Below, piece by piece: positions 39,095 to 48,764 of a stretch of 61,896 bases of DNA; the first letter of the stretch is position 1; each line of letters opens with the position of its first letter. The notes under the pieces are model-generated. The model searched no databases, had not been told where the DNA came from, and saw nothing but the letters and a program-made list of their open reading frames with translations. The position numbers and the translations under genes were made by a program. Source of the DNA: Paracoccaceae bacterium (GTDB lineage Bacteria > Pseudomonadota > Alphaproteobacteria > Rhodobacterales > Rhodobacteraceae). Location of the stretch: assembly GCA_947476475.1 (NCBI GenBank), contig CANJQT010000008.1, positions 1-61,896 on the forward strand, given 5' to 3'.

Positions 39095-39663
39095 CAGGGA
39101 AGTTCGGACGAGGGGATGATCGGGAAGAAAAGGCCACTGGACCAGAGGCCGAACCAACTTTGGCCTTCGTGGTTTTCATGCACGCAAAGGTCGATCAGCC
39201 GGTAAAAGTTTTTGCGGTCGATCAGCGCCTCGAGGTTGGCGCGGATGTGGATGTAGGGGGAGGGCTCGCCGGTGGTGGGGTCGCGGGTGACGCGGATCGG
39301 GTGATCGGGGCCAGCGGTGGCCTCATCGTCGACATGGGTCGTGAAGGTGATGATCTGGTCGCGACCGCTGCCTTCAACGCGGAAATCGGTGGCGAGGAAG
39401 GGGGCGTCGACGACGCGGATACCGACTTTCTCGGCCGGGGTGACAAGGAAATACTGGTCGCCGTCCTTGCGGATGATCGAGGAAAACAGCTTGACCAAAC
39501 CCATACGCCCCATCGGCGTGCCCAGATACCACCAGGTGCCGTCGCGGCGGATTTCCATATCCAGATCGCCGCAGAAGGGCGGGTTCCAAAGGTGAACGGG
39601 CGGCGGGCCTTTCTTGCCTGCAGCCTTTGCGGCACTTGCGATATTTTCCGCCGAGGGCTTCAC
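39094..39663 (-). CDS. DUF1285 family protein
   Basis: 189 residues from a GTG that has AAAGGA 9 bases upstream. The DUF1285 pattern is clear: V-H-L-W-N-P-P-F-C-G-D-L-D-M-E-I, D-G-T-W-W-Y-L-G-T-P-M-G-R and K-D-G-D-Q-Y-F-L-V-T-P-A-E-K. No function is known for the family. Its stop overlaps the start of the hydroxypyruvate isomerase-like gene, and its start is about 90 bases divergent from the MoxR operon. Confidence 0.88.
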   Translation of the reverse strand: MKPSAENIASAAKAAGKKGPPPVHLWNPPFCGDLDMEIRRDGTWWYLGTPMGRMGLVKLFSSIIRKDGDQYFLVTPAEKVGIRVVDAPFLATDFRVEGSGRDQIITFTTHVDDEATAGPDHPIRVTRDPTTGEPSPYIHIRANLEALIDRKNFYRLIDLCVHENHEGQSWFGLWSSGLFFPIIPSSELP

Positions 39664-39753
39664 GATGAAGTGTCCTTTCGGGATTTCCCCATTGGTGTCA
39701 GACGCATATTCTGCCTTTATGCTGGGGGCGAAGACAAGGGAAGGATTGCTGTG

Positions 39754-40758
39754 ATGGCCAATGCTCTGGATCTGGTGGCGGAGATCGAGGCGCTGGGCGG
39801 GCGGCTGGCCGAGGCCAAGTCCATGATCGCGCGGCGGTTCATCGGACAGGAGCGGGTGGTGGATCTGAGCCTGACCGCGCTTTTGTGCGGCGGGCACGGG
39901 CTTTTGGTCGGCGTGCCGGGGTTGGGCAAGACCATGCTGGTCGAGACACTGGGCACCGTGATGGGGCTGACCAGCGGGCGGGTGCAGTTCACCCCCGATC
40001 TGATGCCTGCCGATATTCTGGGGTCGGAAGTGCTGGAGACGGCGGCGGATGGGTCGCGCGCCTTTCGCTTCATCGAAGGGCCGATCTTTTGCCAGTTGTT
40101 GATGGCCGACGAGATCAACCGTGCCAGCCCGCGCACCCAGTCGGCGCTGTTGCAGGCGATGCAGGAGGGGCAGGTGACGGTTGCAGGCCAGCACCGCAGT
40201 CTTGGCAAGCCGTTCCATGTGCTGGCCACGCAAAACCCGATCGAGCAGGAGGGCACCTATCCTTTGCCAGAGGCGCAGCTGGACCGGTTTTTGGTGCAGA
40301 TCGATGTCGAATACCCCGACCGCGCGGTCGAGAGGGATATTCTGATGGCGACCACGGGGGCCAGCGTGGCCAATGTGCAGCCGGTGATGGATGCACAGGG
40401 GCTTTTGGCGGCACAGCAATTGTTGCGGCGAATGCCGGTGGGCGAAAAGGTGGTGGAGATGATCCTTGATCTGGTGCGCGCCTGCCGCCCCGAGGCGGAG
40501 GAGGCCAGTCAGAGAGTGCGCGATTGCGTCAGTTGGGGGCCGGGGCCGCGGGCGGCGCAGGCGCTGATGCTGGCGGTCAGGGCGGCGGCGCTGCTGGACG
40601 GGCGGCTGGCGCCGTCGGTGACCGATGTGGCGGCTTTGGCGCGGCCGGTCCTGTCGCACCGGATGGCGCTGACCTTTGCCGCGCGGGCGCGCGGGGAAAC
40701 ACTGGCCGGGCTGATCGTCGGCGTCAGCGAGGGCCTGACCCGCGCCGAGGCTGCATGA
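39754..40758 (+). CDS. MoxR family AAA+ ATPase
   Basis: 334 residues from the ATG giving M-A-N-A-L-D-L-V-A-E; AAGGGAAGGA is upstream (a GTG one codon earlier is possible). Walker A is G-V-P-G-L-G-K-T (53-60) and Walker B L-M-A-D-E (116-120), followed by sensor and lid segments typical of MoxR. MoxR proteins act as chaperones with von Willebrand factor A partners. It is the first gene of four with four-base ATGA overlaps downstream. Confidence 0.93.
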   Translation: MANALDLVAEIEALGGRLAEAKSMIARRFIGQERVVDLSLTALLCGGHGLLVGVPGLGKTMLVETLGTVMGLTSGRVQFTPDLMPADILGSEVLETAADGSRAFRFIEGPIFCQLLMADEINRASPRTQSALLQAMQEGQVTVAGQHRSLGKPFHVLATQNPIEQEGTYPLPEAQLDRFLVQIDVEYPDRAVERDILMATTGASVANVQPVMDAQGLLAAQQLLRRMPVGEKVVEMILDLVRACRPEAEEASQRVRDCVSWGPGPRAAQALMLAVRAAALLDGRLAPSVTDVAALARPVLSHRMALTFAARARGETLAGLIVGVSEGLTRAEAA

Positions 40759-41657
40759 GCGAGGGCGCCGCCCAGTTCGGCTTTGATCTGCGCCACCGGG
40801 CCGAAGGTCTGGCGGCGGGCTTGCCGCCCTTGCTGGCGGCGGCGGATCATCTGGCGGTGGCCTTGCAGCAGGGGCTGCACGGGCGCAGGCGGGTAGGTCA
40901 GGGCACGGAATTCTGGCAATATCGCGCCGCTCAGCCAGGCGACGAAGTGCGGCGCATCGACTGGCGGCGGTCAGCCCGGTCGGATGCGCAGTTCCTGCGC
41001 GAACAGGAATGGCAGGCGGCGCAGTCGGTGCAGTTCTGGGCGGACGGTGCGGCGTCGATGGCCTATCGGTCGTCCGAGCGCTGGGAGGACAAGGGCAGCC
41101 GGGCACGGCTTCTGGCGCTGGCGCTGGCGGTGCTGCTGGAACACGGCGGCGAGCGGATCGGGCTGGCCGACGGCATGGCGCCGCCGCGCGCGGGGCGAGC
41201 GCAGCTGATGCGGATGGCCGAGGCCTTGAGCCTGCGTGACGCGGGGGTGGATTATGGTGCACCGCGTGCGTCGGCGCTGCTGCCGGGGGCGCGGGCGGTG
41301 TTTCTGTCGGATTTTCTGGGCGGGTTCGATCCGGTGCGGGACGCGGTCCTGGCGGCGGCGGACAAGGGGGTGAAGGGCGCCTTGGTGCAGGTGCTGGACC
41401 CGGCCGAGGAAGAGTTTCCCTTTACGGGCCGTGCCTTGTTCGAAAGCATGGGCGCCTTGCTGCGCCACGAGACGAAAGAGGCGGCGGGCCTGCGGGCGCG
41501 TTACCGCGCGCGGTTGGCCGAACGGCGCGATGAGCTGGCTGATCTGGGTCGCGCGACAGGCTGGGCGGTGACGCAGCACCGCACCGATCATCCGGCGCAG
41601 ACAGCCCTTCTGTGGCTGTATCAGGTGATCGGACCGAACCGGGGGCAGGGGCGATGA
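40755..41657 (+). CDS. DUF58 domain protein
   Basis: 300 residues, ATG overlapping the MoxR stop by four bases. The DUF58 signature P-G-D-E-V-R-R-I-D-W-R-R-S-A-R lies near residue 65, and the C-terminal part is VWA-like (V-F-L-S-D-F-L-G-G). DUF58 proteins regularly accompany MoxR ATPases. Its stop overlaps the next start by four bases. Confidence 0.92.
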   Translation: MSEGAAQFGFDLRHRAEGLAAGLPPLLAAADHLAVALQQGLHGRRRVGQGTEFWQYRAAQPGDEVRRIDWRRSARSDAQFLREQEWQAAQSVQFWADGAASMAYRSSERWEDKGSRARLLALALAVLLEHGGERIGLADGMAPPRAGRAQLMRMAEALSLRDAGVDYGAPRASALLPGARAVFLSDFLGGFDPVRDAVLAAADKGVKGALVQVLDPAEEEFPFTGRALFESMGALLRHETKEAAGLRARYRARLAERRDELADLGRATGWAVTQHRTDHPAQTALLWLYQVIGPNRGQGR

Positions 41658-44422
41658 GCGGGATTTTCGCCACGCTGGGTTTCACCACGCCCTGGTTGTT
41701 GTGGGCGCTGTTGCCGCTGCCTCTGATCTGGCTGTTGTTGCGGGTGATGCCGCCGGCGCCGGTCTTGCGGCGTTTTCCGGGGGTGGTGTTGCTGTTGGGG
41801 CTGGCGGATCAGGATGCCTCGGCGGCGCGCACACCGCCTTGGCTGTTGGCGCTGCGGGTGCTGGCCCTCATGCTGGCGGTGGTGGGGTTTGCCGGGCCGG
41901 TGCTGAACCCGCAGGCGGTGCCCGAAGGGCGGGGGCCTTTGCTGATTCTGGCCGATGCGGGCTGGGCTGATGCGGCGGATTGGGACCGGCGGCGCGGGCA
42001 GTTGCAGGCAGCACTTGACCGCGCGCGGCTGGCGGGGCGGCCGGTGGCCTGGCGGGCGCTGACCGGTGATCTGGCAAGCCCGGTCGTTTTTACGGCCGGG
42101 GATGATCTGGCGGGGCAGCTGGCCGCCGCCCAGCCCGCGGCATGGGAGCCTGCGGACGGCGAGATGGCGGAATTCGTGATGGCACTGCCGGAAGGGGCGT
42201 TCGATACGGTCTGGCTTTCGGACGGGGTGGAGCGGCCGGCGCGGGCGGTTCTGGTCAAGGCGTTACTGGGCCACGGGGCCGTGGTGGTGCAGGAAAGCCC
42301 TGCGCGGGCCTTTGCCCTTCGTCCGCCCGAGGTGGTCGACGGCAAGCTGCGGCTGACGGTTCTGCGTGCAGGCCCCGGATCGGCGCGGAGGGTTGAGGTT
42401 CTGGTACTTGGGCTTGATCCGGCGGGGATCGAACGCGAACTGGCGCGGCAAAGCGTGACTTTTGCGGCGGGCGACAGCGAACGCGAGGTGCGCTTTGATC
42501 TGCCGCCAGAGTTGCGCAACCGGGTGACGCGGTTCCAACTTTCTGGCGTGGCCTCGGCGGGGGCGGTGGTTCTGGCCGATGACGGGTTGAAGCGGCGCAA
42601 GGTGGCGCTGGTCGATGGCGGTTCGGTGCGCGAGGGGCTCGATCTGCTGTCGCCAGCGCATTATCTGCGGCAGGCATTGAAGCCGACGACCGACCTGATC
42701 GAAGGAACATTGGCGGATCTGCTGCCGGCGGCGCCGGACGTGGTGATTTTGGCCGATGTGGCGCGGTTGCAGCAGGATGATGCCGACCGGCTGGCAGATT
42801 GGGTGGATCAGGGCGGTTTGCTGTTGCGCTTCGCCGGGCCGCGGCTGGCCGCGTCACTGGCGCCGGACATGCCGGTCGATCCCTTGCTGCCGGTGCCGTT
42901 GCGGCCCGGCGACCGGGCGATTGGCGGGGCGATGAGCTGGGGCGCGCCGCAGGGGTTTTCGCCTTTTCCGGAAGGGTCGCCCTTTGCGGGGCTGGTGGTG
43001 CCGGGGGATGTGACGGTCAGCGCACAGGTGCTGGCCCAGCCGTCGCCGGAACTGTCGGGTCATGTGATTGCGGCGCTGGCCGATGGCACGCCTTTGGTCA
43101 CGCGCGCGAAGATGGGGTCGGGGCAGGTGGTTCTGTTCCATGTCAGCGCCAATGCCGAATGGACAAGCCTGCCGTTGTCAGGCCTGTTCGTGCAGATGCT
43201 GGACCGGCTGGCAATCTCGAGCCGTCCCGGAAAGGCCGAGGCGGCGGCGCTGGCGGGCACGGTCTGGCAGGCCGACCGGGTGATGGACGGGTTCGGCCAT
43301 CTGGCGCAAGCGGGCGGGCTGGCCGGGGTGGCCGGTGAGGATCTGGGCAAGGAGCTGGTCGGGCCGCTGACGCCGCCGGGGCTTTATCGGTCGGACGACC
43401 GGCATATGGCGCTGAATGTGATGGCGGCGGATCGGGCGCTCGCCCCTGCCGTCTGGCCTGTGGGCGTGCGGGTCGAGGGGCTGGCCGAGGTGGCGGAGCG
43501 GCCGTTGAAAGGCGGCGTACTGGCGGCGGCGCTTGCGCTGTTGATCGCGGATATTGTGGCGACGCTGGTTCTGTCGGGACGGCTAGGCGGCCTGCGTCGG
43601 GCGGGGGCGCTGATTGTGGCGCTGGCGGTCGCGGGACTTGGCGTGCCGCAGGGCGCGCGGGCGCAGGAGGCGGAGCGGCTGGTGGCTGCTTCGGACGGCA
43701 TGGCGCTGGCCTATGTCGAGACGGGCAATGCGCAGCTGGACGAGATTTCGAAGGCCGGGCTTTTTGGTCTGTCGGTGGTGCTGACCCAGCGCACCACGGT
43801 CGAGCCGGCCGACCCGTTTGCCGTGGATCTGGACCGCGATGAGCTGTCGGTCTTCGCTTTTCTGTATTGGCCGATCACCCCGGATCAGCCGACGCCGTCG
43901 CTGGAGGCATACCGCAAGCTGAACCGGTTTCTGCAATCGGGGGGCATGATCCTGTTCGATACGCGCGATGCCGATCTGGCAGGGGGGGCTGTGACGCCCG
44001 AGGGGCAGCGTCTGCAGGAACTGGCGGCGGGGCTGGACATTCCGGCGCTGGATCCGATCCCGCAGGATCATGTGCTGACCCGCAGTTTCTACCTGCTGGA
44101 GGACTTTCCCGGCCGTTTTGCGGGCGCACCGGTCTGGGCCGAAGCCGCCCCGGCCACGGCCGAGAAGGCCGAAGGCATGCCCTTTCGCAATCTGAACGAT
44201 GGGGTGACGCCGGTTGTGATCGGCGGCAATGACTGGGCGGCGGCCTGGGCGATGGACGATCAGGGCCGAGCGATGTTTCGCGTCGGGCGCGGGCAGGTGG
44301 GCGAGCGGCAAAGGGAAATGGCTTACCGGTTCGGGGTCAATCTGATCATGCATGTGCTGACCGGAAATTATAAGTCCGATCAGGTGCATGTGCCGGCATT
44401 GCTGGAAAGGCTTGGGCAATGA
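41654..44422 (+). CDS. BatA-like plus DUF4159 membrane protein
   Basis: 922 residues, start overlapping the DUF58 stop (ATGA). The N-terminus is aerotolerance-regulator (BatA) like: F-T-T-P-W-L-L-W-A-L-L-P-L-P-L-I-W with membrane segments at about 14-33 and 60-82. A long periplasmic-type region with glutamine-amidotransferase-like folds follows, then two membrane segments around 630-680 (L-I-V-A-L-A-V-A-G-L-G-V-P) and a C-terminal DUF4159 domain (from about 690: R-D-E-L-S-V-F-A-F-L-Y-W-P-I). Function in the MoxR-Bat type system is cell-envelope related but undefined. Confidence 0.9.
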   Translation: MSGIFATLGFTTPWLLWALLPLPLIWLLLRVMPPAPVLRRFPGVVLLLGLADQDASAARTPPWLLALRVLALMLAVVGFAGPVLNPQAVPEGRGPLLILADAGWADAADWDRRRGQLQAALDRARLAGRPVAWRALTGDLASPVVFTAGDDLAGQLAAAQPAAWEPADGEMAEFVMALPEGAFDTVWLSDGVERPARAVLVKALLGHGAVVVQESPARAFALRPPEVVDGKLRLTVLRAGPGSARRVEVLVLGLDPAGIERELARQSVTFAAGDSEREVRFDLPPELRNRVTRFQLSGVASAGAVVLADDGLKRRKVALVDGGSVREGLDLLSPAHYLRQALKPTTDLIEGTLADLLPAAPDVVILADVARLQQDDADRLADWVDQGGLLLRFAGPRLAASLAPDMPVDPLLPVPLRPGDRAIGGAMSWGAPQGFSPFPEGSPFAGLVVPGDVTVSAQVLAQPSPELSGHVIAALADGTPLVTRAKMGSGQVVLFHVSANAEWTSLPLSGLFVQMLDRLAISSRPGKAEAAALAGTVWQADRVMDGFGHLAQAGGLAGVAGEDLGKELVGPLTPPGLYRSDDRHMALNVMAADRALAPAVWPVGVRVEGLAEVAERPLKGGVLAAALALLIADIVATLVLSGRLGGLRRAGALIVALAVAGLGVPQGARAQEAERLVAASDGMALAYVETGNAQLDEISKAGLFGLSVVLTQRTTVEPADPFAVDLDRDELSVFAFLYWPITPDQPTPSLEAYRKLNRFLQSGGMILFDTRDADLAGGAVTPEGQRLQELAAGLDIPALDPIPQDHVLTRSFYLLEDFPGRFAGAPVWAEAAPATAEKAEGMPFRNLNDGVTPVVIGGNDWAAAWAMDDQGRAMFRVGRGQVGERQREMAYRFGVNLIMHVLTGNYKSDQVHVPALLERLGQ

Positions 44423-46509
44423 GCGGGCAGGAACTGATCTTTGCCCCGCTGGTCGGGATGCCGTTCTTGCTGGTGCTGGCGGGGCTGATGGTGGTTGGGC
44501 TGGGGCTTTCGGTCTTTTACCGGCTGCGGGGAAGTTGGGCGCGGGCGCTTGCGGCTTTGTGCCTGCTGATGGCGCTATCCGGGCCGGAACTGCGGCGCGA
44601 GGCGCGTGAGCCTTTGCGCGATATCCTGTTGGTGCTGAAGGATGCCAGCGCGTCGGGCCGGATCGGGGCGCGGGGTGGGCAGGCTGATGCGGCGTTGGCG
44701 GCACTGCGCGCCAAGGCCGCTGCCCTGCCCAATCTGGAATTGCACGAGGTGACGATTCCCGATGGGCCGGAAGGGGCCGGAACCGAGGCAGTGAAGGCGC
44801 TGGCGGCGGCCCTGGCCGAAGAACCCGCCAACCGGGTGGCGGGGGCGCTGCTGATCACCGACGGGCAGGCGCATGACGCGGCAAGCCCGCTGCCGCCGAT
44901 CGGCGGGCCAGTGAACGTGGTTTTGACCGGGGCGCGCGCCGACTGGGACCGGGCGCTGACCATTACCCGCGCCCCGGCCTTTGGCATCATCGGCGAGGAA
45001 ACCACCATCGGCCTGCGGATCGACGAACAGGGCCGCCTGCCGGGGGCTGAGGCGGGACGTGATGTGGATATCAGCATCGCCATGGATGGAGAGGCGCCTC
45101 GCACCTATACAATGCCGGTGAACCGCGACATGGATCTGCCGGTGACGCCGGGCCATGCAGGGCAGAATGTGGTGCAGATCGCCCTTGCGCCTTCGGTGGG
45201 CGAACTGACCGACCAGAACAACATGGCCGTGGTGCAGATGAACGGGGTCCGCGACCGGCTGCGGGTGCTACTTGTGTCGGGGCAGCCCTATGCGGGGGAG
45301 CGGACTTGGCGCAACCTGCTGAAGTCGGATGCGTCGGTTGACCTTGTGCATTTCACCATCCTGCGCCCGCCAGAAAAGGAAGACGGCGTGCCGGTGGACG
45401 AGTTGGCGCTGATCGCCTTTCCGACGCGCGAGCTGTTCGTGGAAAAGATTGACCAGTTCGATCTGATCATCTTTGACCGCTATCCCCTGCGGGGCATTCT
45501 GCCGTCGGATTACCTTGATAATATCCGCGATTATGTGTTGGGGGGCGGTGCGCTTCTGGTGGCCGCGGGGCCTGAATTTGCGTCGGCGGAAAGCCTTTAC
45601 TTTTCGGGGGTGGGCGAGGTGATGCCCGCCGATCCGACGACGCGGGTGGTGGATGGGGTTTTTCTGCCCACGGTGTCCGATCTGGGCAAGCGCCATCCGG
45701 TCACAGAGGGGCTGGAGGCGTTTGCGCCCAGGGCGGACCGGGCCGAGGGGGCGCCTTGGGGGCGCTGGCTGCGGCGGGTAGAACTGGCCAATCCGCGCGG
45801 GCAGGTAGTGTTGCAGACCCCGGAGGGTGATCCGCTTTTGATCCTCAACCGCGAAGGCGAGGGGCGGGTGGCGCTGTTGGCGTCGGATCAGGCTTGGCTT
45901 TGGGCGCGCGGCTATGAGGGCGGTGGGCCACAGCAGGAACTGCTGCGGCGGCTGGCGCACTGGATGATGAAAGAACCAGATCTGGAGGAGGAATCCCTGT
46001 CGGCCGCAATCAGCGGATCCGAGGTCACGATCACCCGCCGGTCGCTGAGAGAAGGCGCGCGCGAGGTGACGATCACCGCGCCGGATGGCGGGGTCAGCCG
46101 TCTGGCACTGACCGAGGTGCAGCCGGGGCTTTACCGGGGCACTTGGCAGGCGGCGGGGCCGGGGCTTTACCGGCTGAAGGAGGGCGATCAGGAGCGGGTC
46201 TTTGCGTTGGGTGCGGCGATGCCGAAGGAGTTTGCCGATGCGGTGCCGTCGGAGACGGTCTTGCAGGGCGTGACGGCGGCGGGGAACGGTGGCTTTGTCT
46301 GGCTTGCCGATGGCGTGCCCGACCTGCGGGCGGTGCGCGCCGGTCGGCCTGCCGCGGGGCGCGGCTGGGTGGGCTATGTGCCGCGCGGGGCTTTCCGCAC
46401 GCTTGATCTGCGGCTGACCCCGCCCTTGCCCGACTGGGCGCTGTTGCTGGCGGCGCTGGGGCTGATGCTGGTGGCCTGGCTGCAGGAAGGCGCGCGGCGG
46501 CGGGTCTGA
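44419..46509 (+). CDS. Large membrane protein of the MoxR-DUF58-DUF4159 operon
   Basis: 696 residues, start overlapping the preceding stop by four bases. It has two N-terminal membrane helices (about 10-30 and 38-58), a long periplasmic region with repeated GATase/VWA-like Rossmann segments (I-L-L-V-L-K-D-A-S-A-S, L-L-V-S-G-Q-P-Y-A-G-E-R, G-G-A-L-L-V-A-A-G-P-E-F) and one C-terminal helix (L-L-L-A-A-L-G-L-M-L-V-A-W-L). It always appears as the fourth partner in such clusters. No enzyme residue set can be named; it probably assembles with the DUF4159 protein. Confidence 0.85.
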   Translation: MSGQELIFAPLVGMPFLLVLAGLMVVGLGLSVFYRLRGSWARALAALCLLMALSGPELRREAREPLRDILLVLKDASASGRIGARGGQADAALAALRAKAAALPNLELHEVTIPDGPEGAGTEAVKALAAALAEEPANRVAGALLITDGQAHDAASPLPPIGGPVNVVLTGARADWDRALTITRAPAFGIIGEETTIGLRIDEQGRLPGAEAGRDVDISIAMDGEAPRTYTMPVNRDMDLPVTPGHAGQNVVQIALAPSVGELTDQNNMAVVQMNGVRDRLRVLLVSGQPYAGERTWRNLLKSDASVDLVHFTILRPPEKEDGVPVDELALIAFPTRELFVEKIDQFDLIIFDRYPLRGILPSDYLDNIRDYVLGGGALLVAAGPEFASAESLYFSGVGEVMPADPTTRVVDGVFLPTVSDLGKRHPVTEGLEAFAPRADRAEGAPWGRWLRRVELANPRGQVVLQTPEGDPLLILNREGEGRVALLASDQAWLWARGYEGGGPQQELLRRLAHWMMKEPDLEEESLSAAISGSEVTITRRSLREGAREVTITAPDGGVSRLALTEVQPGLYRGTWQAAGPGLYRLKEGDQERVFALGAAMPKEFADAVPSETVLQGVTAAGNGGFVWLADGVPDLRAVRAGRPAAGRGWVGYVPRGAFRTLDLRLTPPLPDWALLLAALGLMLVAWLQEGARRRV

Positions 46510-46525
46510 CCGGCCGCGCCGGGGC

Positions 46526-47902
46526 TTATTGGTCCGACCAGCGCGCCACGTCGGCGCGGGCAAGATAGCGGGCGCCCTGGGTCTGCATCCGGGCCCAGGT
46601 GGGGCCTTCCTTCACCTCGCCGATCGTGGCGTAGAAGGGGCTTATGTCCGACACTGCCTGCAATTGCCAAAGCGCCTTGCCGCTGGCCATATCAACCTCG
46701 AACAGTCGCCCGCCCATGGTTTCGGCCACCAGCATCCGGCTGCCATCGGCGGACAGGGCAACCGCCCCTTGGGCGATCGAATCAAGGTCGCCGCCGGGGG
46801 CTGCCGGGTCGTGTGGGAAGACGGTGGTCGCATGCCCGCTTTCTGGATCAAGCCGCACAACGCGGGTGCCCTTGGCTGTGTCGATTCCGCCCAGATTGTC
46901 GAAGGCATAAATGCTGCCATCGGGCGCAACGTTCGGGCTGTGCTGGGCCACGATTGGCCCTTTCAAGACCTTCAGGATACGACCATCGGTCTGATCAAGC
47001 ACCACAAGCGTCGAGGAGGACCGCAGCGATACCAGCAGATCGCCCACCCGGGTTCCCGGCATGCGGGCCGCCGCTGCCGCGTTCAACAGCGCCACGCCGT
47101 TCACATGGTAAGGGTCGCAGTCGCTGCGGACCGAATAGGCCAGGCCCTGCATGTCTGATGCTTTGACCAGGTCCTCCATCCAGAAGCGATTTTCAACCGT
47201 GCCGTCGGCGGCGAGGATTTGCACGCCTTCCTGAAACAGCGCCTGGTCTTTGCAGGCCAATGGTTCGGATGTGCCAGCCACGTTGGTCTGGGCGGTTTCG
47301 ATCCGGGCGATCGGCACATAGATGCGCCCGTCGGCGCCGACGGTGGGCCAGTGGTGGCTGTTATCGACCTTCGCCCACAAAAGCGTGCCGTCCCAGCTGA
47401 ACTTGGCGATGCCCACCTGATACGGATAGACGTTACGGCCCTGAAACACGACGATCAGATTGCCCTCTGGATCAATGTCGGTGCCCTGCACATTTAGGTT
47501 GGCGGGCGACGGATAGCCGGTGAAGCCCTTGAACTCTTCTGGTTTGAACAAGGCGGCGGGATCGAATTTCCAAGTGTGCAGCGCCTTGCCCGTGCGGTCG
47601 ATGACCATCGCCATGCAGCCGTAATCGGGGCACAGATCCTGACGGTAATAGAAGCCGCCGGTCAACAGAATCAGGTCATCGCCAGGGACCGGCGCGAAGT
47701 TGGTGATCGGGTCCGGGGCGGTGGCTTCGGGAAGTTGGGACAGGACATGCTGGGGGAGTGTATTGTCCTCGAGCTTTTGCCAGGCCTCGATCCCGGTCTT
47801 GACGTGCATGATCTGGCGATAGGGAAAGACTTTCAGCAGAACTGCCGAAGTGCCCCAGACAAAACAAAGGAAAGCCAGCCCCGCCACAAAGGCGATCTTC
47901 AT
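46526..47902 (-). CDS. Arylsulfotransferase-family (ASST-like) beta-propeller protein
   Basis: 458 residues from the ATG giving M-K-I-A-F-V-A-G-L-A-F-L-C-F-V-W-G; a GTG four codons earlier (V-Q-S-F) has a nearer GGGGG but looks less likely. An N-terminal hydrophobic signal anchor is followed by blades of a beta-propeller: L-I-L-L-T-G-G-F-Y-Y-R-Q-D, G-N-L-I-V-V-F-Q-G-R-N-V-Y-P-Y-Q, H-H-W-P-T-V-G-A-D-G-R. The latter is the arylsulfotransferase (Arylsulfotransf_2) pattern; whether the catalytic histidine set is complete I could not verify. No disulfide-forming partner gene is adjacent. It runs convergent to the MoxR operon. Confidence 0.72.
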   Translation of the reverse strand: MKIAFVAGLAFLCFVWGTSAVLLKVFPYRQIMHVKTGIEAWQKLEDNTLPQHVLSQLPEATAPDPITNFAPVPGDDLILLTGGFYYRQDLCPDYGCMAMVIDRTGKALHTWKFDPAALFKPEEFKGFTGYPSPANLNVQGTDIDPEGNLIVVFQGRNVYPYQVGIAKFSWDGTLLWAKVDNSHHWPTVGADGRIYVPIARIETAQTNVAGTSEPLACKDQALFQEGVQILAADGTVENRFWMEDLVKASDMQGLAYSVRSDCDPYHVNGVALLNAAAAARMPGTRVGDLLVSLRSSSTLVVLDQTDGRILKVLKGPIVAQHSPNVAPDGSIYAFDNLGGIDTAKGTRVVRLDPESGHATTVFPHDPAAPGGDLDSIAQGAVALSADGSRMLVAETMGGRLFEVDMASGKALWQLQAVSDISPFYATIGEVKEGPTWARMQTQGARYLARADVARWSDQ

Positions 47903-47988
47903 GAATGATTGCACGATGCCCCCGACATTTCTGATCTGACTAAGCGGGCCAAAGCATCTATCCCGCGCTGTTCGCACGACTTTTTTGG

Positions 47989-48687
47989 CTATTTTGACAG
48001 ATTCAGCAACACTTTTCGCGAATGAGAAGCAAATTCGCGCCGCCAGGAGACAAAGATCGTTGCTGTTGCGGTGGCAATCAACCCGTATGGACCCAGCAGC
48101 CAGCCCAAAGCCCCCAGCGCGAAGTAGATCGAGCGCAGGCCCTTGTTGAAATTCTTTGCCGCGTGAATGTTGATTTCGCCGGCCTGGCGGGCGCGCAGGG
48201 CCGCCTGGGGATCGCTTTCGTCGTTCGGCACGGCGGCCATCAGGATGGCGCAATAGCCGAACAGCCGGTGCGACCAGACAAATTTCAGCATGGCGTTGGT
48301 GAGGAATAGAACCACCACCATGAACTTGGTCTGTACCAGAGCCGCAGAGCCGCCGATCGTCGGGAGTTCGCCCACGAGGCCGTGCAACTGGTCGGGATTG
48401 CCGATGAAGGCCACGCCGCCGCCGATGGCGATCATGCAGGCCGAAGCGAAGAAGCTGGTGCCTTGCCGCAGGCTGTCAAGGACGGTGGCATCAAAGATGC
48501 GCGGATTGCGGGTGACAAACTGCACCATCCAGTCGCGCCGGTAGCCCTGCATCAGCCAGCTGACCGACGGCCGCCCGACCGGAGGCTTTTCGGTGAAATG
48601 GCCAATCAAGAGCCAGCCGCCGATCAGCAGGCTGAGAGCCAGCCAGTCGGCAGTGGTAACGTCACGAACGAGGCTTGCAGGGTCCAT
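47989..48687 (-). CDS. DUF599 domain membrane protein
   Basis: 232 residues from the ATG giving M-D-P-A-S-L-V-R-D-V. Four hydrophobic segments (about 18-33, 75-95, 112-132 and 190-212) and the motif R-R-D-W-M-V-Q-F-V-T-R-N-P-R-I-F-D-A match DUF599. The function is unknown. It lies 86 bases upstream of the arylsulfotransferase-like gene on the same strand and about 80 bases divergent from a glycolate-oxidase-like gene. Confidence 0.88.
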   Translation of the reverse strand: MDPASLVRDVTTADWLALSLLIGGWLLIGHFTEKPPVGRPSVSWLMQGYRRDWMVQFVTRNPRIFDATVLDSLRQGTSFFASACMIAIGGGVAFIGNPDQLHGLVGELPTIGGSAALVQTKFMVVVLFLTNAMLKFVWSHRLFGYCAILMAAVPNDESDPQAALRARQAGEINIHAAKNFNKGLRSIYFALGALGWLLGPYGLIATATATIFVSWRREFASHSRKVLLNLSK

Positions 48688-48764
48688 GCGCAGATCCTGC
48701 CTTGCCAAACTGCTGCTGCCAACCGAAAATCCGTGCCGGACCCCTGAAACGACCGGAGAGTGAC

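Noticed and set aside
39094-41262. 722-codon minus-strand frame running from DUF1285 into the MoxR and DUF58 genes
   Set aside because: Only the part up to the GTG at 39663 is coding; the upstream residues are Pro/Arg/Ala-rich shadow sequence opposite the MoxR operon.
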